A stretch of DNA of 64,000 nucleotides from DATNIB01 sp035604685 (lineage in GTDB: Bacteria > Actinomycetota > Acidimicrobiia > Acidimicrobiales > RAAP-2), in the NCBI GenBank assembly GCA_035604685.1, contig DATNIB010000056.1:1-64000 (forward strand), read 5' to 3'. Each line of letters begins with the position of its first letter. Within the stretch, counting starts at the first letter, position 1. The notes under the pieces are model-generated. The model saw nothing but the letters and a program-made list of their open reading frames with translations. It was not told the origin of the DNA and did no database searches. The position numbers and the translations under genes are program-made. This document shows positions 24,851-33,744 of this stretch, piece by piece.

Positions 24851-26657
24851 GCGACACGGCGGGTCTCGCCGCCGTCGCGGCGGGCGAATCCAGCAGTCGG
24901 GCCGCTCGCCAACCGCGCAGCGAGCTCACGACGGCCAGCGCCTCGGCCCGCCCGAGATCGTCCACCGTGAGGACGTGCTCGGTCAGGCGCCCGGTCGACA
25001 GCAGCCGGGCCCGTTCGACACCGGGCAGGCACCCCGAGCTGACCGGCGGGGTGCACCAGCGCCCCTCGTGGAAGACCGCCAGGTTGGCGATAGTCGTCTC
25101 GGTCGCCTCGCCGCGCTGGTTGACGAGCACGACGTCGTCGACCTCCGGATGGCGCGCGGCGCGCACCTCGTAGGCCGACCGCCGCGTCGTCTTGTGGTAG
25201 AGCCAGACCGAGGACGCCTCCACCGGTTCTGGGTCGACGGCGAGCCGGACGGGTGCGTCGCCCGGCTCGGGCAGCGGTGCTCGCTCGACCGTCGGACTCC
25301 CGTCGCGCCCGAGCAGCAGGCGTAGACGGCACGGCCCGTCGCCCGTCGATCGAGCGATGGCCTGGCGCACCGTCGCCAGGTCGCAGGGGAAGCCGAAGTA
25401 GGCGGCGGAGCCGGCCAGGCGGTCGAGGTGCCGGGCCAGGTTTCGCACGCCCGTCTCGGGCCAGTAACCCATCGTCTCGATCAGGGCACACTCCTCGCCC
25501 GGGCCCGACAGGATCGCCGCCTTGGCCCACAGCTCGTCGTACTCGGCGTCGGGGTCCGAGTCCCAGGTGATCCCGCCGCCGGAGCCGTAGACGACGCGTC
25601 CGGCCGCGCGGTCGATGACCGCAGTGCGGATGGCGACGTTGAACCGGGCTCGAAACGGCGCCCCGGGTGGCGGAAGGAGGCCGATGGCGCCGCAGTAGAC
25701 GCCGCGCGGCGAGTCCTCCAAGGAGGCGATCAGCTCCATCGTCCGCCGCTTCGGCGCGCCCGTCACCGAGCCGCTCGGGAACAGCGCGCCGAACACGTCC
25801 ACGAGGCCGGTGCCGGGCCGGGGGCGACCCGAGATGGTGGACGTCAGCTGCCAGAGGGTCTCGTAGCGTTCGAGGGAGAAGAGGTCGTCGACCCGCACCG
25901 ATCCCCACTCTGCGATGCGCCCGATGTCATTGCGGAGCAGATCGACGATCATCACGTTCTCGGCGCGGTCCTTCTCGGACGCCGCCAGCTTTTGGGCCAG
26001 TGCCTCGTCCTCCTCGACGGAGCGCCCACGCGGCGCGGTGCCCTTCATCGGTCGAGTGCGCAGCTCCTCGCCCCGCCACTCGAAGAACAGCTCGGGTGAG
26101 GCGCTCGCCAGGGCGAACCGCCCGGTGTCGAGGTAGGCGCAGTGGGCGCTGCCCTGGGCGAGCGCCAGGTCGCGATAGAGGGCGAACGGGTCACCGTCGA
26201 TGGTGGTGGCCAGCCGGGTGGTCAGGTTGACCTGGTAGGTGTCGCCGGCCGCGATGTGGCTCCGCACTCGCCCCACCTTGGTCCGGTAGGAGCCGGCATC
26301 GCAGTCGGTGCACCAGGGGCCGAGTGCGTAGCCCGATCCGCTGCGTGGCGCCCGCGCCAGCGGGGACACCTCGACCGCGCCGTCGAACACAGCGAACCAG
26401 GCGAGGGGGAGCGCGTCGCGGCCCGCGTGGCGGCCGGAGCCGAGTGCCCGGTCGAAGGCCGACGCAGCCTCGTAGGCGACGTAGCCGGCCACCCAGCTCC
26501 CGGCGCGGGCGGCGGCCTCGGCGTCCTCGAGCACCGAGCGCACGTCATCGACCTCCGGGGCGACGAGGACGGCGCGCGGGTCGGTCAGGGCCAGGCCGGC
26601 GCCTCCGGGGCGCGTGTCGTCGAAACGGACCACCACACCGGGGATCACGCCGCTCAC
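24831..26657 (-). CDS. PabB-PabC fusion: aminodeoxychorismate synthase component I / 4-amino-4-deoxychorismate lyase
   Basis: 608 residues. The first about 400 are a chorismate-utilising domain: DTYQVNLTTRL, PMKGTAPRG with the ADC-synthase Lys, ENVMIVDLLRNDIGRI, GSVTGAPK and CGAIGLL. The remaining about 200 are a class IV PLP aminotransferase-like domain with METMGY-like start, YHKTTRR, RGEATETTIANL and SSGCLPGVERARLL. Together they convert chorismate plus ammonia to p-aminobenzoate for folate. No PabA glutaminase is in the window. The GTG at 26657 leaves a 63-bp divergent promoter gap to the epimerase gene. Fusions of this kind are known in several phyla. Confidence 0.9.
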   Translation of the reverse strand: MSGVIPGVVVRFDDTRPGGAGLALTDPRAVLVAPEVDDVRSVLEDAEAAARAGSWVAGYVAYEAASAFDRALGSGRHAGRDALPLAWFAVFDGAVEVSPLARAPRSGSGYALGPWCTDCDAGSYRTKVGRVRSHIAAGDTYQVNLTTRLATTIDGDPFALYRDLALAQGSAHCAYLDTGRFALASASPELFFEWRGEELRTRPMKGTAPRGRSVEEDEALAQKLAASEKDRAENVMIVDLLRNDIGRIAEWGSVRVDDLFSLERYETLWQLTSTISGRPRPGTGLVDVFGALFPSGSVTGAPKRRTMELIASLEDSPRGVYCGAIGLLPPPGAPFRARFNVAIRTAVIDRAAGRVVYGSGGGITWDSDPDAEYDELWAKAAILSGPGEECALIETMGYWPETGVRNLARHLDRLAGSAAYFGFPCDLATVRQAIARSTGDGPCRLRLLLGRDGSPTVERAPLPEPGDAPVRLAVDPEPVEASSVWLYHKTTRRSAYEVRAARHPEVDDVVLVNQRGEATETTIANLAVFHEGRWCTPPVSSGCLPGVERARLLSTGRLTEHVLTVDDLGRAEALAVVSSLRGWRAARLLDSPAATAARPAVSLSASPG

Positions 26658-26707
26658 GGGGTGATTCTCACCGACGGATCGTGCTGGTGTCGCCCCAGGG
26701 GCCTCGG

Positions 26708-26713
26708 TAGGTT
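26708..26713 (+). promoter_or_regulatory. -10 element of epimerase-like gene (leaderless)
   Basis: TAGGTT fits TANNNT and is 7 nt before the GTG at 26721, which lacks a Shine-Dalgarno. Confidence 0.5.
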
Positions 26714-26720
26714 GGCCGTC

Positions 26721-27476
26721 GTGGCCCTTGTGCTCGTGACCGGTGGCACCGGGATGCTCGGCTCCCTCGTCGTCAGGCGGCTCGTCGAGGAGGGTCACGA
26801 GGTGCGGGTGCTCTCGCGCACCGACGGCCCGACGCAGGAGGGCGCGACCCGCTGGGTCGGGGACGTGCGGACCGGGGTCGGGCTACCGGCCGCGTTCGAG
26901 GGGGCCGAGGTCGTCGTGCACGCTGCCTCCAACCCGCGGCGCCGAGTGCGCGAGACCGAGGTCGTCGGCACGACCAACGTCTTGGCGGCGGCCCGAAGCA
27001 ACTCGAGCCACGTCATCTACGTGTCGATCGTGGGCGTGGACCGGCACCGCTTCCCCTACTACCGCGCTAAGCGGTCCGCCGAGCGGCTGGTCGAGAGTTA
27101 CGAGGACACGTGGGCCATCCAGCGGGCCACCCAGTTCCATCAACTGCTGGCGTTCTTCTTTTCCTACGGGGTCTTCTTCCGCACGCCGCACCTCGCCTTC
27201 CAGCCGATCCATCCCGGCGACGTCGCCGACCGGCTGGTGTCGCTCGTTGGCTCCCGGGCGACGGGCCACGCGGCCGAACTCGGTGGTCCCGAGGTGCTCG
27301 GCATCCGCGAGCTCGTCGAGGTGAAACGTCGCTGCACCGGGAAGCGCACGCGCCTCGTCCCGTTGCCGGCCGTCTCCTGGCTGGGTGACTTCGACCGCCG
27401 GGCCCACTGCACGCCCGAGCACGCCGAGGGGACGACGACCTGGGAGCAGTGGTGGCGGTCGGAGGCCAAGGCCTAG
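26721..27476 (+). CDS. NAD(P)-dependent epimerase/NmrA-like protein
   Basis: 251 residues. The Rossmann glycine motif is right at the N-terminus (VTGGTGMLG). A nucleotide-binding second strand with Arg (VLSRTDGP) suggests NADP. VVHAAS, YVSIVGVDRHRFPYYRAK and a Tyr-x-x-x-Lys-like pair place it among atypical SDRs (NmrA/NAD-epimerase group). The GTG start is supported by the -10 element 7 nt upstream. Such proteins are often reductases or redox sensors; the substrate is unknown. Confidence 0.82.
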   Translation: MALVLVTGGTGMLGSLVVRRLVEEGHEVRVLSRTDGPTQEGATRWVGDVRTGVGLPAAFEGAEVVVHAASNPRRRVRETEVVGTTNVLAAARSNSSHVIYVSIVGVDRHRFPYYRAKRSAERLVESYEDTWAIQRATQFHQLLAFFFSYGVFFRTPHLAFQPIHPGDVADRLVSLVGSRATGHAAELGGPEVLGIRELVEVKRRCTGKRTRLVPLPAVSWLGDFDRRAHCTPEHAEGTTTWEQWWRSEAKA

Positions 27477-27550
27477 GGCCGCCCGCCCACCAGGGACCTC
27501 CGGCGCGCCGGGCCCCGGACAGGGACCGCGGTTGACGGGGGAGCCACGCC

Positions 27551-27556
27551 TACGAT
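27551..27556 (+). promoter_or_regulatory. -10 element of DNA methyltransferase gene (leaderless)
   Basis: TACGAT fits TANNNT and is 7 nt before the ATG at 27564. This selects that ATG over one at 27555, which falls within the -10/start-site region. Confidence 0.5.
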
Positions 27557-27563
27557 GACGCCG

Positions 27564-28913
27564 ATGGCGAGGCGGTCCAGCGCGACCTCGGCGTTCGGTG
27601 TCTCGCGGCGCGAGAACCACGACGCCAGCGAGTTCTATCGTCGATTCACGCCACCGGTGCTCTCGGCCGACGCCGTCGTGCGTCCCGCCTCCGCCCTCGA
27701 CCGCCTGTTCTGCGGCGATGCGCGGGCGATGGCCGAGGTGGCGGACGCCTCGGTCGCCCTGGTGGTCACCTCGCCGCCGTACTTCGTGGGCAAGGAGTAC
27801 GAGGCGGCGCTCGGCCAGGGCGGTGTGCCGACCAGCTACCTCGACTACCTGGGGATGCTGCGCGAGGTCTTCGCCGAGTGCGTCCGGACCCTCGAGCCGG
27901 GCGGGCGGATGGCGGTCAACGTGGCCAACCTCGGGCGCCGCCCCTACCGCTCGCTGTCGGCCGACGTGATCCGGATCCTCCAGGACGACCTCGGCCTGCT
28001 GCTGCGCGGCGAGCTCATCTGGTACAAGCAGCGCGGGTCGTCGGGGTCGTGCGCCTGGGGCAGCTTCCAGCGGCCGGCCAACCCGGTGCTGCGCGACCTC
28101 ACCGAGCGGGTCGTCGTGGCCAGCAAGGGCCGGTTCGATCGGGCCATCCCGGCGCGCCGGCGAGCGGAGCTGGGGTTGCCATCGGAAGCCACCATGACCC
28201 GCGAGGACTTCATGGAGGACACCCTCGACGTCTGGGAGATCCCGCCCGAGAGCGCGCAGCGGGTGGGGCACCCGGCGCCCTTCCCGGTCGAGCTGCCGGC
28301 GCGACTCATCGACCTCTACACCTACCGCGGCGACCTCGTCCTCGACCCGCTCCTCGGGTCGGGCTCGACCGCCGTGGCGGCCGTGCGGACCGGGCGGCAC
28401 TACGTCGGTTACGACCTCGACCCGGCCTACGTCGCGTTGGCCGAGGAAAGGGTGGCGGCGGAGCACGAGCGGCTGGCCGCCCTCCCCCCGATCGATTTCG
28501 GCACGGGCCCGGTGGCGCGCCAGTCGGCCCTGGCGCTCATCTCGGCGGCCGGGTTCTGCGACCTGGTCGAGGCGCGGCGCCTCCCCGGCGCCGTCACGGT
28601 CGACTGCGTGGCGACCGACGCGGCCGGCCGGCAGTGGCACTTCGAGGTGTGCGGCGCCCTCACCACCTACCGCGGCGGCTTGGCGCGCGCCGATGCACTG
28701 TGGAAGGCCCTCGGGAAGGCGGCCGTGATCCACGCGGCAGATCCGCGGGCGCGCCTCGTGCTGTTGGCCCCGGGCCTCCCCGCCGCCGGCGGCGCCGGTG
28801 CCGAGATGCTGTCCGTGGCCTGTGGCGCGGGCCGACCGGTGACTGCGGTCATCGATCTGCTCGGCAAAGACCCGGCGGCGCGCCTGCGGGCGCTGGCGGC
28901 CGAGGCGGACTGA
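27564..28913 (+). CDS. Solitary site-specific DNA methyltransferase (beta-class, N6-adenine or N4-cytosine)
   Basis: 449 residues. Motif IV TSPPY is about 75 residues in, and the SAM-binding motif I DPLLGSGST comes later, giving the beta-class order of amino-methyltransferases. After YVGYDLDPAYVALA a C-terminal region of about 130 residues follows, with WHFEVCGALTTYRGGLARAD and WKALGKAAVI. This is not part of the catalytic core and could be a target-recognition or nuclease-like fold. No restriction endonuclease gene is adjacent. The enzyme is therefore probably an orphan methylase with an epigenetic or mismatch-marking role, or half of a degraded system. Target sequence unknown. Confidence 0.88.
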   Translation: MARRSSATSAFGVSRRENHDASEFYRRFTPPVLSADAVVRPASALDRLFCGDARAMAEVADASVALVVTSPPYFVGKEYEAALGQGGVPTSYLDYLGMLREVFAECVRTLEPGGRMAVNVANLGRRPYRSLSADVIRILQDDLGLLLRGELIWYKQRGSSGSCAWGSFQRPANPVLRDLTERVVVASKGRFDRAIPARRRAELGLPSEATMTREDFMEDTLDVWEIPPESAQRVGHPAPFPVELPARLIDLYTYRGDLVLDPLLGSGSTAVAAVRTGRHYVGYDLDPAYVALAEERVAAEHERLAALPPIDFGTGPVARQSALALISAAGFCDLVEARRLPGAVTVDCVATDAAGRQWHFEVCGALTTYRGGLARADALWKALGKAAVIHAADPRARLVLLAPGLPAAGGAGAEMLSVACGAGRPVTAVIDLLGKDPAARLRALAAEAD

Positions 28914-28919
28914 CCCGGT

Positions 28920-30350
28920 TCAGTCCTCGGGGATGACCAGCGTCTGCAGCTCGACGAATTCCTCGAGCCCGAACGTCCCGAGCTCGCGCCCGAGGCCCGA
29001 CTGCTTGAAGCCGCCGAACGGCGCCCCGCGCCCGCCGCGCCCGCCGCCGTTGACCCGCACCATGCCGGTGCGCATTCGGCGCGCCACGCGCTCTGCCCGT
29101 GCGGTGTCCTTCGACCACACCGCGCCCGAGAGGCCATAGATGGTGTCGTTGGCGATGCGCACCGCGTCCTCTTCGTCCTCGTAGGGGATGAGGGCCAGGA
29201 CCGGCCCGAAGATCTCCTCCTGGGCGATCGCCATGGAGTTGTCGACATCGGCGAACACGGTCGGTCGGACGTAGTAGCCCGACGGCAGGTCGTCGGGCGC
29301 CTCGGCCCCGCCCGTCACGAGGCGGGCCCCCTCGGCGACGCCGCGCTCGATGTAGGCGCGCACCCGGTCGCGCTGGGCCTCGGACACGAGCGGCCCCAGC
29401 GCCACGTCGGTCTGGGGGTCGCCCACGGTCATCGACTCGGCGATCTCCTTCACCCGGTCGACCACCTCGTCGTAGCGACTGCGCGGGACGAGCATGCGCG
29501 ACAGGGCGATGCAGACCTGGCCGGAGTTGGTGTAGCAGGCGCGCACTCCCGAAATGAGCGCCTTGTCGAGGTCGGCGTCGTCCAAGAGGATGTTGGCCGA
29601 CTTCCCGCCCATCTCGAGGGCCACCCGCTTCACGGACGCGGCGGCCAGTGCGGCGATCTGCTTGCCCGCCCGGGTCGACCCGGTGAACGACACCATGTCG
29701 ACGTCGGGATGGGCGACGAGGGCCTCGCCGATCACCGGGCCCGTCCCGCTCACCAGGTTGAAGACGCCCGGCGGGAGCCCGACCTCCTCCGCGGCCTCGG
29801 CGATGGCCCAGGCGGTGAGCGGCGCCACCTCGCTCGGCTTCAGCACGACGGTGCAGCCGGCCAGCATGGCCGGAGCGATCTTGTTCACCACCTGGTTGAG
29901 CGGGAAGTTCCAGGGGGTGATGGCGGCCACCACGCCGACCGGCGCCCGCACGACCTTGGCCCCGCCCACCTCCTCCTCCCAGGTGAACTGGTCAGCCAGC
30001 TTGGTGTGGGCCCCGAGCTGGGCCAGCGGGCCGGCGACCTGCATCATCTGGGCGATCTTGATGGGCGTGCCGACCTCGGCCGAGATGGTGGAGGCCAGCT
30101 CGTCTGCCCGCGCGCTCAGCACGTCGGCCATGCGGCCGAGGAACTTGCCGCGCTCTTGAGGCGGGATGGCCGCCCAATCCACGAAGGCGGCCCGCGCCGC
30201 CGCGACCGCGCGGTCGGCGTCGCCGGCCGTGCCGGCCGGGACCTCGGCGATCACCGCTTCGGTGGCGGGGTTCACGACGGGGATGGTTTCGGTGGCCTCG
30301 GACGCCACCCACTGCCCGCCGATGAAGATCTTCGAATACCGGTCGTCCAC
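28920..30350 (-). CDS. NAD(P)-dependent aldehyde dehydrogenase
   Basis: 476 residues of the ALDH superfamily. It has the PWNFPL segment, cofactor-binding FTGSTRAGK, the general-base Glu in LEMGGKS, the catalytic Cys in NSGQVC, and EEIFGPVL. The GTG start has GAGGGCTCTC upstream. It oxidises an aldehyde to the acid; similarity is to broad-specificity actinobacterial ALDHs. It converges with the methyltransferase gene, 6 bp from its stop, and is divergent from an acetyltransferase. Confidence 0.95.
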   Translation of the reverse strand: MDDRYSKIFIGGQWVASEATETIPVVNPATEAVIAEVPAGTAGDADRAVAAARAAFVDWAAIPPQERGKFLGRMADVLSARADELASTISAEVGTPIKIAQMMQVAGPLAQLGAHTKLADQFTWEEEVGGAKVVRAPVGVVAAITPWNFPLNQVVNKIAPAMLAGCTVVLKPSEVAPLTAWAIAEAAEEVGLPPGVFNLVSGTGPVIGEALVAHPDVDMVSFTGSTRAGKQIAALAAASVKRVALEMGGKSANILLDDADLDKALISGVRACYTNSGQVCIALSRMLVPRSRYDEVVDRVKEIAESMTVGDPQTDVALGPLVSEAQRDRVRAYIERGVAEGARLVTGGAEAPDDLPSGYYVRPTVFADVDNSMAIAQEEIFGPVLALIPYEDEEDAVRIANDTIYGLSGAVWSKDTARAERVARRMRTGMVRVNGGGRGGRGAPFGGFKQSGLGRELGTFGLEEFVELQTLVIPED

Positions 30351-30464
30351 GAGAGCCCTCCCGAGTCCTTTGCTTCGATCGATGTTAGAGCCGAAACTTC
30401 CTCGGGTCCGGGCCGGGGCCCGCGCCCAATTGCCCGGACCGGGCCGTTGGGGCAGCCTGGCGCC

Positions 30465-30947
30465 GTGGGGGACGGGGCCGACGCGGGGCTGGCCGCGGTC
30501 CTTCGGCCCGGCCGCGTGGAGGAGTCCGACCAGATCGCCGCGGTCTTCGTGGCGTCACGTCGGGCCTCGGTGCCCGCCATCCCCCCGTTGGTGCACACCG
30601 AGGCCGAGGTCCGCGAGTGGCTGCCGGGGGAGATCCAACGCGCACGGGACACCTGGGTGGCCGAGGCGGGTGACCGTCTCGTCGCCATGATGATCGTGGG
30701 GGACGGCTGGATCGACCACCTCTACGTGTCTCCCGGCTGGACCGGGCGCGGCATCGGCTCCCGGCTCGTCGCCCGGGCGAAGGAGGACCAGGCGGCTTTG
30801 CAGCTGTGGGCCTTCCAGGCCAATCACGGCGCGCGCCGCTTCTATGAGCGCCACGGCTTCGTCGAGGTCGAGCAGACAGATGGGAGCGGCAACGAGGAGC
30901 GGGCCCCCGACGTCCGCTACGAGTGGCGCGCCCCGGCCGGCCAATAG
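30465..30947 (+). CDS. GNAT-family N-acetyltransferase
   Basis: 160 residues. The acetyl-CoA pyrophosphate loop is YVSPGWTGRGIGSRL. It is followed by LQLWAFQANHGARRFYERHG, the usual motif B of RimI-like GNATs. The N-terminus (LRPGRVEESDQIAAVF) is the first GNAT strand and helix. The GTG at 30465 is the first plausible start; a CAGCCT hexamer lies 6 nt upstream, a weak leaderless promoter. Acceptor amine unknown. Confidence 0.85.
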   Translation: MGDGADAGLAAVLRPGRVEESDQIAAVFVASRRASVPAIPPLVHTEAEVREWLPGEIQRARDTWVAEAGDRLVAMMIVGDGWIDHLYVSPGWTGRGIGSRLVARAKEDQAALQLWAFQANHGARRFYERHGFVEVEQTDGSGNEERAPDVRYEWRAPAGQ

Positions 30948-30968
30948 GCCCCCGTGCCCGCCGCCCCC

Positions 30969-32243
30969 CTACCGGTTGGCGAAGCGCGCCACGTTGTCGG
31001 CATAGGCGGCCAGTTCGGGCTCGCGGGCCAAGACGTCGGCGAACTTCTTGCGGGCCGCCTCGCGCTTGGCCGGGATGAACTCGGTCGGCCAGAGCCCGTC
31101 GTGCGGCTTGTAGCCCTTCAGCACGTTGCGCGCCACGGTCACCTTGTGCAGCTCGTCGACGCCGTCGGCCACGCTCATAGACGGCGCCCCCGCCCACATG
31201 GCCTGGAGCGGCGTGAGGTTGGTGGTGCCGAGCGAACCCAGGATGTGCATGGCTCGGTAGCTGACCTCGCGCAGCACCTTGGCGCAGGTGAACTTGCACG
31301 CCGCGATCTGGGTGCGGGCGGCCTGGGTGGAGGAGTTGTCGATCGTCCAGGCCGTCCAGAGCACGAGCAGACGGAGCTGCTGGATGTCGACGTAGGAGTC
31401 GGCGATGGCCTGCTGGACCATCTGGTGGTCGGCGATGAGCTTGCCGTGGGACTCTCGGCTCAGCGCCCGCTCGCACATCATGTCGAAGGCCCGGTGGCAC
31501 TGGGCGATGGTCCGCATGGCGTGGTGGATACGCCCACCGCCGAGACGGCGCTGGGCCAGCACCTTGGCCCCGTCCTCTGGGCCGAGCAGGTGGTCGAGCG
31601 GGACCCGCACGTCGGTGTAGCGGATGTGGTTGTGCATCGCCGGCACGTCCATGATCTCGACGCCTGGCGTCTTGCGCGGCACGATGAAGATGCCGTTGGT
31701 GCACATGACGAAGAGGATGTCGGCGGCGCGCCCGGCGCTCGTGAACCACTTCTCGCCGTTGATCACCCACTCCTCGCCGTCGCGCACCGCGTGGGTCTTG
31801 AACAGGTCCGGGTCCGATCCGCCCTGGGGTTCGGTCATCGAGTAGGCGGACCAGATCTCCTGGTTCATGAGCGGGTAGAGCCAGCGCTCCTTCTGCTCGT
31901 CGGTGCCGTAGGCGGCCAGGAGCTCCATGTTCCCCGTGTCGGGCGCGGCGGTCCCGAAGATGGCCGGGGCGGATCCGTAGCGGCCGAGGATTTCGTTGAT
32001 GAGGGCCAGCTTCAGCTGCCCGAGGCCGGGGCCGCCCAGGTCCTCGTCCAAGAAGAGGGCCCACAGGCCGCGGTCCTTCACCTGCTGCTTCATCGGGTCG
32101 ACCAGGGCCTTCACCTTGGGGTCCCGAGAGCGCACGGCGCCGGGGAAGACGAGGTCCAAGGGCTCGATCTCTTCGATGCAGAACTGGCGAACCCAGTCCA
32201 GCTGCTCTTGGAATTCCGGCTCCGTCGAGAAATCCCAGGCCAT
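30969..32243 (-). CDS. Acyl-CoA dehydrogenase
   Basis: 424 residues. Core ACAD blocks are present: LGGPGLGQLKLALINEILGR, YSMTEPQGGSDP in the FAD/substrate region, WVINGEKWFTS and the C-terminal QIAACKFTCAKVLRE helix. The C-terminal region includes HILGSLG and WAGAP-type segments. It introduces a double bond alpha-beta to an acyl-CoA, passing electrons from FAD to ETF. The ATG at 32243 has AAGGAGG 6 nt upstream. It is divergent from a TetR regulator with an 18-bp palindrome in between, which suggests control by that regulator. Chain or ring specificity unknown. Confidence 0.92.
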   Translation of the reverse strand: MAWDFSTEPEFQEQLDWVRQFCIEEIEPLDLVFPGAVRSRDPKVKALVDPMKQQVKDRGLWALFLDEDLGGPGLGQLKLALINEILGRYGSAPAIFGTAAPDTGNMELLAAYGTDEQKERWLYPLMNQEIWSAYSMTEPQGGSDPDLFKTHAVRDGEEWVINGEKWFTSAGRAADILFVMCTNGIFIVPRKTPGVEIMDVPAMHNHIRYTDVRVPLDHLLGPEDGAKVLAQRRLGGGRIHHAMRTIAQCHRAFDMMCERALSRESHGKLIADHQMVQQAIADSYVDIQQLRLLVLWTAWTIDNSSTQAARTQIAACKFTCAKVLREVSYRAMHILGSLGTTNLTPLQAMWAGAPSMSVADGVDELHKVTVARNVLKGYKPHDGLWPTEFIPAKREAARKKFADVLAREPELAAYADNVARFANR

Positions 32244-32283
32244 GGACACCCTCCTTCGGCTCGCCGGGCGGACGCGCCCGGCG

Positions 32284-32301
32284 GTCAGGCAATCGCCTGA
32301 C
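32284..32301. promoter_or_regulatory. Palindromic candidate TetR operator
   Basis: GTCAGGC-AATC-GCCTGAC, a perfect 7+7 palindrome, lies in the 97-bp gap between the divergent acyl-CoA dehydrogenase and TetR genes. Position and symmetry fit a shared operator. Confidence 0.6.
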
Positions 32302-32326
32302 TATACGAGACAACTGCATTACTGGC

Positions 32327-32332
32327 TAGCCT
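32327..32332 (+). promoter_or_regulatory. -10 element of TetR gene (leaderless)
   Basis: TAGCCT fits TANNNT and is 8 nt before the GTG at 32341. Confidence 0.45.
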
Positions 32333-32340
32333 GGGGTTTC

Positions 32341-33006
32341 GTGGTGAGCACGGCGGAACCGACCCGCGCCCGGATCATCACCGCGGCCGAGGCGCTCTTC
32401 GCCCAGCGCGGCATCGATGGGGTCAGCCTGCGCGAGATCACCCGGGTGGCGGGCACCAAGAACACCGTGGCCCTGCAGTACCACTTCGACGACCGCGACG
32501 GGGTGGTGCGAGCCATTCTGCACAAGCACCTGCCCGAGGTGGCGGCGCGCCGGCACGCCCTCCTCGACCAGGTGGAGTCCGCCGGTTCGGCGGACCTGCG
32601 CGCGCTGAGCGGGGCGCTCGTGCACCCGTTGGCGGCCAAGCTGGAGGACGCCGACGGGGGTCTGGCCTTCCTCCAGATCTACGCGGAGCTGGTCAACCGC
32701 CCGCGGGCGGCGGTGACCCCCGAGATCCCCGACGACGGGAGCCCCCAGAGCCTGGAGCGCTGGCGGGCGCTGGTCGGCCCGCTGCTCGACCCCGAGGCGT
32801 TGCGGCTGCACCGGCGCTTCACCGCCATCCGGCTCACCGCGTTCGAGCTCGGCCGTCGGGCCGGGTCCGGCCCGCACGCCGACGACCGGTTGTTCGTGAG
32901 CCACCTGGTCGACCTGGTCGTGGCCATCCTGGCGGCGCCCGTCTCCCAGGAGACGGTCCGGCTGGCCGACGCGCGCGACGCCACCCTCGACGTCGGACGC
33001 GCCTGA
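32341..33006 (+). CDS. TetR-family transcriptional regulator, divergent from acyl-CoA dehydrogenase
   Basis: 221 residues. The N-terminal HTH domain reads ARIITAAEALFAQRGIDGVS, LREITRVAGTKNTVALQYHF and DDRDGVVRAIL. The C-terminal domain has the LERWRALVGPLLDPEAL pattern of TetR_C domains seen next to lipid or acyl-CoA genes. Two GTG codons are in tandem; the first is 8 nt downstream of the -10 element. It probably represses itself and the acyl-CoA dehydrogenase through the palindrome at 32284-32301. The ligand is likely an acyl-CoA, by analogy only. Confidence 0.88.
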   Translation: MVSTAEPTRARIITAAEALFAQRGIDGVSLREITRVAGTKNTVALQYHFDDRDGVVRAILHKHLPEVAARRHALLDQVESAGSADLRALSGALVHPLAAKLEDADGGLAFLQIYAELVNRPRAAVTPEIPDDGSPQSLERWRALVGPLLDPEALRLHRRFTAIRLTAFELGRRAGSGPHADDRLFVSHLVDLVVAILAAPVSQETVRLADARDATLDVGRA

Positions 33007-33007
33007 C

Positions 33008-33658
33008 CTACCAGCTCGGGCCGCAGAAGAAGGGCAGGCAGGCCTCCAACCCTTCGATGGTGATGTCGGCGCGGCGCTGGGGCTCCCAGTGGACCCGGTC
33101 GAGGCGGAGGTTGATCATGGCATCGGGCCGGTCGCGGCGCAGCTCGATCGTGACCCCGTTCTCCTCGTAGCCGAACGACTGCGAGACCTGTCTCGACCGC
33201 GTGTTGTCGTGGAATGCGCCGCTGTAGGCGACCTGCGCGCCGAGACCGTCGAAGACGAGGTGCAGCATGGCCGCGCGCATCTCCTTGCCCAGACCCTGAC
33301 CCTGGAACGGGCGCCCGAGCCAGGACCCGGTCTTCACGGTTCGCAGCGTGGCGAAGTTCTGCGCCATGGCGTTCTGGACGCCGACCGGGTGACCGTCGAC
33401 GAAGACGGCGCCCGTGTAGTCCCAGCGGTCGGGGCGCCATTCGGCGCGGCCGCGCCACCAGTGCTGGAGTGCGGTGCGTTGGAGCGCGGGGGGCTCGACG
33501 TCGGTCCAGGGCTGGCTGAACGGCATCTCGGCCGGATCGTGGATCCCGGCGGCCGCCAGGTCGGCCAGCTCGGCCAGCTCGGGGTCGGACGGCGTCCGGA
33601 GCTCGAGGCGCGGCGTCCGGACCACCAGGTCGAAGAGCGGCCAATGGGGGAACGTCAT
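33008..33658 (-). CDS. GNAT-family acetyltransferase, RimJ/RimL-like
   Basis: 216 residues. TPRLELRTPSD at the N-terminus, GSWLGRPFQGQGLGKEM as the acetyl-CoA loop, and AFHDNTRSRQVSQSFGYEE as the motif B region match the RimJ/RimL-type (Acetyltransf_3) branch. It ends 1 bp from the TetR gene on the opposite strand. Substrate may be a protein N-terminus or a small amine. Confidence 0.85.
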   Translation of the reverse strand: MTFPHWPLFDLVVRTPRLELRTPSDPELAELADLAAAGIHDPAEMPFSQPWTDVEPPALQRTALQHWWRGRAEWRPDRWDYTGAVFVDGHPVGVQNAMAQNFATLRTVKTGSWLGRPFQGQGLGKEMRAAMLHLVFDGLGAQVAYSGAFHDNTRSRQVSQSFGYEENGVTIELRRDRPDAMINLRLDRVHWEPQRRADITIEGLEACLPFFCGPSW

Positions 33659-33744
33659 CGCGTCATTGTCGCTCCGCGACTGGAGCCCTGCTCGCCTGGA
33701 CGCATTTGGTTCCTCTGGGCGGGCTGCCCCGGAAGACCGAAGAC

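Noticed and set aside
27477..27550. Terminator after the epimerase gene
   Set aside because: GC-rich with small self-complementary pieces but no stable stem followed by T residues.
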